In this document: piece by piece, positions 29,239 to 34,864 of the stretch
Numbering within the stretch: position 1 is the stretch's first letter
Layout: the number at the start of each line of letters is the position of its first letter
Assembly (NCBI GenBank): GCA_000173575.1
Contig: ABYL01000071.1
Span: 1 to 34,864 of the forward strand
Length of the DNA: 34,864 nucleotides
Origin: Burkholderia sp. H160
Lineage (GTDB): Bacteria > Pseudomonadota > Gammaproteobacteria > Burkholderiales > Burkholderiaceae
Reading direction: 5' to 3'
Program-made: the position numbers and the translations under genes
The notes under the pieces: model-generated
The model's database searches: none
Told to the model about the DNA's origin: nothing
The model's input: only the letters and a program-made list of their open reading frames with translations

Positions 29239-29613
29239 ATGTTTCGAAAAGTACTGGTTACCGCGGCGATGCTTGCCGCTTTCGGCCACGCGTATGCGGC
29301 GGTCGACGTCAATACGGCTAATGAAGACACGCTGCGCGGCATCAAGGGCATCGGTGCGGCAAGAGCCAAGGCGATTCTCGACGAACGCACCGCGCATGGT
29401 CCGTTCAAGGACGCGGCCGATCTCGGCAAGCGCGTCAAGGGCATGGGCGGGCATACCGTCGAGCGCCTGCAGGCGGAGGGTCTCGCTGTCGGCCCGGCTG
29501 GCGCGGCTGCTAGCACGCAGGTTGCGGCAGCTGCAGCGGGTAAGGAGCCGGCCGCTGCGCTCGCTCCCGCTGCCGCGCAGAAGGGCGCCGCCGCAGTGGC
29601 GGTGAAGAAGTAA
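29239..29613 (+). CDS. Small exported ComEA-like helix-hairpin-helix protein
   Basis: This 124-residue protein has a signal peptide (MFRKVLVTAAMLAAFGHAYA|AV), then a helix-hairpin-helix domain: VDVNTANEDTLRGIKGIGAARAKAI (22-46) and LGKRVKGMGGHTVERL. This is the ComEA type that binds double-stranded DNA non-specifically. The last ~40 residues are a low-complexity Ala/Pro tail ending in KK, not a domain. Periplasmic DNA binding during uptake is the known role of ComEA relatives. No other competence gene is nearby, so DNA uptake is only a possibility. CAGGGAG is 8 bases before the ATG and lies in a leader stem. Confidence 0.88.
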   Translation: MFRKVLVTAAMLAAFGHAYAAVDVNTANEDTLRGIKGIGAARAKAILDERTAHGPFKDAADLGKRVKGMGGHTVERLQAEGLAVGPAGAAASTQVAAAAAGKEPAAALAPAAAQKGAAAVAVKK

Positions 29614-29707
29614 GCAATCGCGAGCCTTGCGCGTGCCATGCTGACGGGCGGCTTGCGGCGCGCAAGGTTCGCGAACGTTCCATTCCTTCGATTGATACAC
29701 ACGATTT

Positions 29708-29733
29708 CCCGCGGCTTGCAGCCGCGGGCTTTT
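29708..29733 (+). terminator. Probable terminator after the comEA-like gene
   Basis: CCCGCGGC/GCCGCGGG 8-bp stem with a TTGCA loop, followed by CTTTT. The short T-run makes it moderate. It lies 94 bases after the stop at 29613. Between here and cysM an A+T-rich stretch (TAGAATTAATAAATTAAAG, from 29800) may hold the cysM -10 (TAGAAT), but no good -35 is seen. Confidence 0.6.
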
Positions 29734-29851
29734 CGCGCAGCAATTGGCATGCATCCATGCGGGCGATAGGGCTGCAGGGCAGCGCCCGACATCGTGGTTT
29801 AGAATTAATAAATTAAAGACACTCTTTCGCGCATCGATCACTAGACCCCAT

Positions 29852-30754
29852 ATGGCATACAAAACGATTGAAGACACGGTCGGCGATACGCCGCTCGTGC
29901 AACTCATCCGGCTTCCCGACGACGAAATCCGCAGCCGCAATAACGTGGTCCTTGCAAAGCTCGAGGGCAACAACCCGGCTGGGTCCGTGAAGGATCGTCC
30001 GGCGCTGTCGATGATCAAGAAGGCGGAAGCGCGCGGGCGCATCAAGCCGGGCGACACGCTGATCGAAGCGACGAGCGGCAACACCGGTATCGCGCTCGCG
30101 ATGGCCGCCGCGATTCGCGGCTACAAGATGGTGCTGATCATGCCAGAGGATCTGTCGGTCGAGCGCCGTCAGAGCATGGCCGCCTACGGCGCGCAGATCC
30201 TGCTGACCCCGGTCAAGGGCGGCATGGAGTACGCGCGCGATCTCGCCGAGCAGATGCAGCGCGAAGGCAAGGGCATCATCCTCGATCAGTTCGCGAACCC
30301 GGACAATCCCGCCTCGCATATCGAAGGCACGGGCCCGGAAATCTGGCGCGACACGGAAGGGCGCATCACGCACTTCGTGTCGTCGATGGGCACGACCGGC
30401 ACGATCATGGGCGTGTCCACCTATCTGAAAACGCAGAACCAGCAGATCGAAATCATCGGCGCGCAGCCGGAAGAGGGCTCGCGGATTCCGGGCATTCGCA
30501 AATGGCCGGAAGCGTATATGCCGAAGATTTTCGACCGTAGCCGCGTCGATCGGGTGGAGAACGTCAGTCAAGCCGCCGCCGAGGCGATGGCGCGCCGCCT
30601 GGCGTCGGTCGAGGGCATCTTCGCGGGCATTTCGTCGGGCGGCGCGTGCGAAGTTGCGCTGCGCATCGCGCGACAGGTCGAGAACGCGACGATCGTGTTC
30701 ATCGTCTGCGATCGCGGCGACCGCTATCTGTCCACGGGGGTGTTTCCCGCCTGA
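29852..30754 (+). CDS. cysM: Cysteine synthase B (O-acetylserine sulfhydrylase)
   Basis: This 300-residue PLP beta-family enzyme makes cysteine from O-acetylserine and sulfide or thiosulfate. The PLP lysine is K47 in NNPAGSVKDRPA; TSGNTGIALAM binds the substrate, and SSMGTTGTIMG is the phosphate-binding loop. PEEGSRIPGIRKWP, not the CysK sequence, points to CysM. Length is normal. The ATG begins the conserved N-terminus (MAYKTIEDTVGDTPL). No clear SD precedes it. It stands alone between terminators. Confidence 0.96.
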   Translation: MAYKTIEDTVGDTPLVQLIRLPDDEIRSRNNVVLAKLEGNNPAGSVKDRPALSMIKKAEARGRIKPGDTLIEATSGNTGIALAMAAAIRGYKMVLIMPEDLSVERRQSMAAYGAQILLTPVKGGMEYARDLAEQMQREGKGIILDQFANPDNPASHIEGTGPEIWRDTEGRITHFVSSMGTTGTIMGVSTYLKTQNQQIEIIGAQPEEGSRIPGIRKWPEAYMPKIFDRSRVDRVENVSQAAAEAMARRLASVEGIFAGISSGGACEVALRIARQVENATIVFIVCDRGDRYLSTGVFPA

Positions 30755-30794
30755 GCGGTTCGCCGGGCGCCTTAGTGGGCGCGCGAATCAAACG

Positions 30795-30823
30795 AAAAGC
30801 GCCGGTCGAGCCGGCGCTTTTTT
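30795..30823. terminator. Bidirectional terminator between cysM and mltB
   Basis: AAAAGCGCCGG/CCGGCGCTTTT stem with a TCGAG loop, A-run on the left and T-run on the right. It sits between convergent cysM (stop 30754) and mltB (stop 30867) and can stop transcription from both sides. Confidence 0.94.
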
Positions 30824-30866
30824 GCATCCTTCAACACGAGGCGCGAACGGCGACTCGCGGCGTGAC

Positions 30867-32126
30867 TCACTGCGAATCGGAGTTCGACTGATCCGCTTGC
30901 CCTTGCGACGGGCCCCCGCCGTTGACCGCCTTTGCGGCATCGATCGCGTCCATCTGCGCCTTGACCTTCTGACCGAGCTGATACACCGCGAGCGCATAGA
31001 AGAAGCTGCGGTTGTAGCGCGTGAGCACATAGAAATTCTTCAGCCCGAGCACGAATTCCGTGCCACGTCCAGGAGACGGCAGATCGACCACCGTGACCGG
31101 CGTGCCCGCTTCGGACGCGATGTCGACGTTCGGCTCGTTCAGCACGAGCCCGGCGCGCAGCAACTGGTCGAGCGGCCATTGCGGCTCCGGCTGACCATTG
31201 GCCGCCGCCTGCGCGACACCGAGGCTGCCCGCGTCCGAGCCGATGCGCCAGACGACCGGCCGGCCGCTTTCCCAGCCGTTCTGCCGCAGATAGTTCGCGA
31301 CGCTGCCGATCGCATCGGCCTCGCTCGCGCGCAGATCGATACGCTTGTTGCCGTCGTAGTCGACTGCGTATTGCGCGATGCTGCTCGGCAGGAACTGTGG
31401 AATGCCGATCGCGCCCGTGTAGGAGCCGAGCACGGAGGTCGGATCGATCTGCGCGTCGCGCGTCCACACCAGGTAGTCTTCGAGGTTCTTGCGGAATGTG
31501 GCCTGGCGATCCGCGCGATTCGCGGTGTTCGGATAATCGAAGCTCAACGTGGTCAGCGCATCGAGCACGCGGAAGTTGCCCATGTAGCGGCCGTAGATCG
31601 TCTCGACGCCGATGATGCCGACGATCACCTCAGGCGGCACGCCGAACTCCTGATACGCGCGCTGCAGCGTGGCCCGGTTCTCGCGCCAGAATTGCACGCC
31701 GGCATTCACGCGCACCGGTTCAAGGAAGCGCGCCTGATACGAGCGCCAGTTCTTGATCGACGGCGTCGGTGACGGCGTGACGAGCTTCACCGCGGTCGCC
31801 GAGTAGCTGACGCCGGCGAACAGCGAGTGTAGCGAAGCCTCGTCGAAATCGTAGCGCGCGACCATCTCGTTGATAAATGCATCGACGTTCGCGTTGTTCG
31901 CGTAGCGCTGCGGGATGATCTCTTCCTCGAACGTCTGTCCTTGCGGTACCGCTTGCTGCGGCTGACCCTGCGCGACCAGCAGCGGGGCTTTCCTCGCGGC
32001 GCTTTGCGCGCTCGCGGGACTCGCTGCGATCAACATGCACGATGCGACGGTCAGTGAGGCGGCGAGAGTGCCGAGGCGAAGCCGATTGCGTGTGGATCGT
32101 GCGGACAGAGCAAGCTTGACGGTCAT
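30867..32126 (-). CDS. mltB: Lytic murein transglycosylase B
   Basis: This 419-residue periplasmic enzyme cleaves peptidoglycan glycan strands to 1,6-anhydro products. It has a signal sequence with a hydrophobic core (about 19-35). A VASC lipobox-like C30 exists within it, but ASPASA|QS (40/41) fits signal peptidase I, so lipid anchoring is uncertain. The SLT domain carries the catalytic E175 in VGIIGVETIYGRYMG, then GAIGIPQFLPSS. Length is similar to MltB of other betaproteobacteria. No strong SD precedes the ATG at 32126; the frame stays open upstream without similarity. The last ~20 residues are Gln/Ser/Asp-rich. Confidence 0.94.
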   Translation of the reverse strand: MTVKLALSARSTRNRLRLGTLAASLTVASCMLIAASPASAQSAARKAPLLVAQGQPQQAVPQGQTFEEEIIPQRYANNANVDAFINEMVARYDFDEASLHSLFAGVSYSATAVKLVTPSPTPSIKNWRSYQARFLEPVRVNAGVQFWRENRATLQRAYQEFGVPPEVIVGIIGVETIYGRYMGNFRVLDALTTLSFDYPNTANRADRQATFRKNLEDYLVWTRDAQIDPTSVLGSYTGAIGIPQFLPSSIAQYAVDYDGNKRIDLRASEADAIGSVANYLRQNGWESGRPVVWRIGSDAGSLGVAQAAANGQPEPQWPLDQLLRAGLVLNEPNVDIASEAGTPVTVVDLPSPGRGTEFVLGLKNFYVLTRYNRSFFYALAVYQLGQKVKAQMDAIDAAKAVNGGGPSQGQADQSNSDSQ

Positions 32127-32208
32127 GGTGAGCAGTGAGCGCGATGCGTGAAAGGCTGGAAGCAGTCGGAAAGCGGCGGGAACGAAACGGCGAGTAACGG
32201 GTCGGGGC

Positions 32209-32214
32209 AGTATA
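32209..32214 (-). promoter_or_regulatory. Possible -10 element of mltB
   Basis: TATACT on the minus strand about 83 bases upstream of the mltB ATG, with only a poor -35 (GGTTTT-like). It is in the 244-bp divergent region shared with the deacetylase-family gene, for which I see no clear promoter. Confidence 0.4.
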
Positions 32215-32370
32215 CCCGACGGTTTCCGCAAAACCGTGCTGAATGAGCGACAGCGGCGTCGTGTGGTAACTTGACGAATGTTGGCGCGCCGGGGCGCGCG
32301 CCGCTCGACGGAGACACGCCGCGCGCGCAGTCCATGCGCCGCGCCGTAGAAAAGACGCACAACAGAAACT

Positions 32371-33294
32371 ATGGCAACCGGCTTCTATTCCCACACCGAC
32401 TGTCTGCTGCACGACATGGGGCAGTGGCATCCCGAGTGTCCCGCCCGCCTGCAGGCGATCGAGGATCAACTAATCGCGAGCCGGATCGACGCGCTGATCG
32501 AGCGCGAGTCGGCGCCGCTCGCCGACGAGGCTGCGCTGCTGCGCGTGCATACGCAGGCGCACGTCGACTACATCCGCGGCCGCGCGCCCGTCGAGGGCAT
32601 GGCCGAGATCGACCCCGACACGGCGATGAACCCGCACACGTGGCAGGCCGCGTTGCGCGCGGCGGGTGCGGCGGTCGCCGCCACCGACGCGGTGATCGAC
32701 GGTCGTTACGACAATGCGTTCTGCAGCGTGCGGCCGCCGGGCCATCACGCGGAGCCGGCGCGCGCGATGGGCTTTTGTTTCTTCAACAACGTCGCGATCG
32801 CCGCGCGCCACGCGCTCGACGTGCACGGTCTCGCGCGCGTCGCGATCATCGACTTCGACGTTCATCACGGCAATGGCACCGAGGCTGCGTTCTCGGGCGA
32901 CCCGCGCGTGCTGATGTGCAGCATCTTCCAGCATCCGTTCTATCCGTTCACCGGCGCCGACAATCAGGCGCCCAACATGTGCAACGTGCCGATGCCGGCG
33001 CGCTCGAACGGCATGGCCGTGCGCGAGGCGGTCGACATGCTGTGGTTGCCGCGCCTGCACGAGTTCAGGCCGGAGATGCTGTTTATCTCGGCGGGCTTTG
33101 ACGCGCATCGCGAGGACGACCTCGGCAACATGGGGCTCGTCGAAGACGATTACGCGTGGATCACCGGCCAGATGTGCGAGATCGCGCGGCGCTATGCGCG
33201 CGGGCGCATCGTCAGTTGCCTCGAGGGCGGCTACAACCTGTCGGCGCTCGGGCGCAGCGTGGTCGCTCACGTGCGGGCGCTGGCGGAGATCTGA
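32371..33294 (+). CDS. Histone deacetylase-family (acetylpolyamine amidohydrolase-like) protein
   Basis: This 307-residue zinc amidohydrolase has RPPGHHAE (paired H125, H126), zinc ligands D163 and H165 in IDFDVHHGNGT, D244 in SAGFDAH, and the EGGYNL Tyr near the C-terminus. All catalytic positions of the class II-like HDAC fold are present, so it is expected to be an active deacetylase in the cytoplasm. Substrate could be an acetylated polyamine or another small N-acetyl compound, or a protein lysine; the sequence does not decide. It is divergent from mltB and ends 11 bases before the crotonase gene, so the two are probably cotranscribed and coupled. Confidence 0.93.
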   Translation: MATGFYSHTDCLLHDMGQWHPECPARLQAIEDQLIASRIDALIERESAPLADEAALLRVHTQAHVDYIRGRAPVEGMAEIDPDTAMNPHTWQAALRAAGAAVAATDAVIDGRYDNAFCSVRPPGHHAEPARAMGFCFFNNVAIAARHALDVHGLARVAIIDFDVHHGNGTEAAFSGDPRVLMCSIFQHPFYPFTGADNQAPNMCNVPMPARSNGMAVREAVDMLWLPRLHEFRPEMLFISAGFDAHREDDLGNMGLVEDDYAWITGQMCEIARRYARGRIVSCLEGGYNLSALGRSVVAHVRALAEI

Positions 33295-33305
33295 AGGAGC
33301 GAGCC

Positions 33306-34115
33306 ATGAACGCAAGTCCCGCCAGCACCGGCGACACCGCGCTGGTCACGATCGAACACGACGCGTATCGCGTGCCGGGCGTCGTGCGCGTGACGATGAA
33401 CCGGCCCGATGCGTTCAATGCGCTGTCCGAAGCGCTGCTCGAAGAACTGCAGCAGACCCTGACCGATATCGCGAAGTCCGGTGCGCGCGTGGTCGTGATT
33501 GCCGGCGCGGGCCGCGCGTTCTGCGCGGGACACGACCTGAAGGAAATGCGCGCGGCGCCGTCGCTCGCGTACTACCAGCAGCTATTCGCGCGCTGCACGA
33601 AGCTGATGATGACGATCCAGCGCATGCCGCAGCCGGTGATCGCGCGCGTGCATGGCATCGCGACGGCGGCCGGCTGTCAGCTCGTCGCGATGTGCGATCT
33701 CGCGGTCGCCGCCGATATCGCGCGCTTCGCCGTGTCGGGCGTGAACCTCGGTCTGTTCTGCGCGACGCCGTCGGTGCCGCTGTCGCGCAACCTGTCGCGC
33801 AAGGCCGCGCTCGAAATGCTGTTGACCGGCGATTTCATCGATGCCTTCGCAGCGCGCCAGCAGGGACTCGTGAACCGCGTCGCCCCAGCCGATGCGCTCG
33901 ACGACGAAATCGCCCGGCTCGCCGCGAGCATCAGCGCAAAGCCGGTCGAGGCGGTCAGCGCGGGCAAGAGCCTGTTCTACCGTCAGCTCGAGATGGGCAT
34001 CGAAGCCGCGTACCAGCTCGCCGGGCAGACGATGGCCTGCAACATGATGGACGACTCGGCGCTCGAAGGCGTGCAGGCTTTTATCGACAAACGCACGCCG
34101 GAGTGGAAGCGGTAG
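33306..34115 (+). CDS. Enoyl-CoA hydratase/isomerase-family protein, ECHDC3-like
   Basis: This 269-residue crotonase-fold protein has the oxyanion loop GAGRAFCAGHDLKE (67-80) and GIATAAGCQLVAMCDLAVAA (117-136). In true enoyl-CoA hydratase two glutamates do the chemistry; at the first site this protein has Q125 and at the second G145 (in VSGVNLGLFC). The 'AAGCQLVA.CDLAVA' and 'GVNxGLFCxTP' patterns are those of ECHDC3 (a mitochondrial relative). So it should bind acyl-CoA, but water addition is doubtful; the reaction is unknown. AAGGAG overlapping the upstream stop region, 6 bases from the ATG, supports the start at 33306 and coupling with the deacetylase gene. Confidence 0.92.
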   Translation: MNASPASTGDTALVTIEHDAYRVPGVVRVTMNRPDAFNALSEALLEELQQTLTDIAKSGARVVVIAGAGRAFCAGHDLKEMRAAPSLAYYQQLFARCTKLMMTIQRMPQPVIARVHGIATAAGCQLVAMCDLAVAADIARFAVSGVNLGLFCATPSVPLSRNLSRKAALEMLLTGDFIDAFAARQQGLVNRVAPADALDDEIARLAASISAKPVEAVSAGKSLFYRQLEMGIEAAYQLAGQTMACNMMDDSALEGVQAFIDKRTPEWKR

Positions 34116-34142
34116 CCGACGACTACCCAGCGCCACGTCTTC

Positions 34143-34864
34143 TCAGCTTCGTCCCACCGCCCGCTTTTCAATCCATTCGATCAACGCCTCGATCACCCGA
34201 TCGCGATCGAGGTCGTTCATCGTCTCGTGATAGCTACCCTCGTGCAACGTGAGCGTCTTGTCCAGTGAACCCGCATGCTCGCCGAACGCGCGGCTGCCAT
34301 TGGGCTCGGTCAGTTTGTCGGCGGTGCCATGAAACACCAGCAGAGGCATGCGCAGTCCGGCGCGACCGCGTTCGATGCGTGCCATCGCGAGCAGCAGCTC
34401 GGCGCCCGTGCGCGCCGGAATCGCGTCGTGATGCACGAGTGGGTCGTCGCGGTTGGCCTTCACCACCGGCTGAAGCCGCGAGAGCAGGGCGGGGTCGATC
34501 TTCATCGCCGGGAAGCCGGGGTAGAGGCGACTGATCACCTGGCTTAGCGCGAGCATCCACTTTGGCACGTCGCGGCCCGGCGCGAGGGCGGGGCTCGACA
34601 GGATCAGTCCGCTCAAGCGTCGGCCGCTTGCGTCGAGACGCTCGATCGCATACAGCGCGGCGATGGTGCCGCCCATGCTGTGGCCCATCAGGAATAGCGG
34701 CGCGCAGCTTTGCGCGGCGGCGTCGAGCAAAGCCTGCGCGTCGAGCAGATAGTCGTCGAAGCGTTTCACATAGGCGCGCTTGCCGGGCGCGTGGCCGTGG
34801 CCGCGCAGATCGATCGCGACGAGTTCGATGCCCGCCGCGTTGAGCCGGCCCGCCACCGCCGCAT
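34143..34864 (-). CDS. Alpha/beta hydrolase (monoacylglycerol lipase / lysophospholipase-like), N-terminus outside window
   Basis: About 240 C-terminal residues are visible; the frame is open to the window edge, so the true start lies beyond it. The nucleophile elbow is GHSMGG, the acid is D in GTADKLT, and the catalytic His is in GSYHETMND. LVAIDLRGHGHAPGKRAYVKRF is the oxyanion/strand region of the Hydrolase_4 (PF12146) family, which cleaves monoacylglycerols or lysophospholipids. It converges on the crotonase gene with 27 bp between stops and no clear terminator between them. The substrate is not determined by the visible part. Confidence 0.88.
   Translation of the reverse strand, partial: AAVAGRLNAAGIELVAIDLRGHGHAPGKRAYVKRFDDYLLDAQALLDAAAQSCAPLFLMGHSMGGTIAALYAIERLDASGRRLSGLILSSPALAPGRDVPKWMLALSQVISRLYPGFPAMKIDPALLSRLQPVVKANRDDPLVHHDAIPARTGAELLLAMARIERGRAGLRMPLLVFHGTADKLTEPNGSRAFGEHAGSLDKTLTLHEGSYHETMNDLDRDRVIEALIEWIEKRAVGRS

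Overview
The window is one continuous stretch of a high-GC betaproteobacterial chromosome, almost certainly Burkholderiaceae and most like Paraburkholderia/Burkholderia. The evidence is strong G/C third-position bias, a one-piece tmRNA encoding the tag ANDDTFALAA, the gene order ompA / gyrA / serC-pheA-hisC-tyrA-aroA-cmk-rpsA-ihfB / lapA-lapB / ugd-hldA-hldD, and the soluble NAD-linked formate dehydrogenase genes fdsGBA-D. I see no insertion sequence, prophage, CRISPR array, integrase or toxin-antitoxin module. This is mostly core chromosome.

Region 1 (1-7029): the end of a probable flavin monooxygenase converges on the fds operon (minus strand, fdsG-fdsB-fdsA-fdsD). The operon is read away from a divergent regulator with a ModE-like helix-turn-helix and a substrate-binding-like domain. 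The operon has no fdsC/fdhD-type maturation gene in the window. Region 2 (7160-10271): two small exported proteins, the tmRNA gene ssrA with its terminator, and ubiG-gph (ubiquinone methyltransferase and phosphoglycolate phosphatase) behind a recognisable sigma70-type promoter.

Region 3 (10294-23836): ompA and gyrA diverge from a 477-bp intergenic region. A secreted DUF2059 protein with a strong terminator follows gyrA. Next comes the mixed-function cluster serC-pheA-hisC-tyrA-aroA-cmk-rpsA-ihfB, which joins serine/PLP, phenylalanine, tyrosine, histidine and shikimate enzymes to a nucleotide kinase, ribosomal protein S1 and the IHF beta subunit, and ends at a strong terminator. A good promoter-like sequence lies inside cmk and is probably an rpsA promoter.

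Region 4 (24032-29160): envelope and LPS genes lapA, lapB (LPS homeostasis), ugd (UDP-glucuronate) and hldA/hldD (heptose precursor for the LPS inner core). Region 5 (29185-34864): a small ComEA-like helix-hairpin-helix exported protein whose ribosome binding site lies in an inverted repeat, cysM, a bidirectional terminator, mltB (minus), a deacetylase-family gene followed closely by an ECHDC3-like crotonase lacking both usual catalytic glutamates, and the C-terminal part of an alpha/beta hydrolase running off the right edge.

No clearly new multi-gene system was found. The most interesting signals are at the nucleotide level: the promoter inside cmk, the hairpin and SD-less leader before rpsA, the comEA leader stem, and the palindrome upstream of ssrA. 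At the protein level they are the missing catalytic residues in the crotonase and the Cys-rich N-terminal extension of FdsA.
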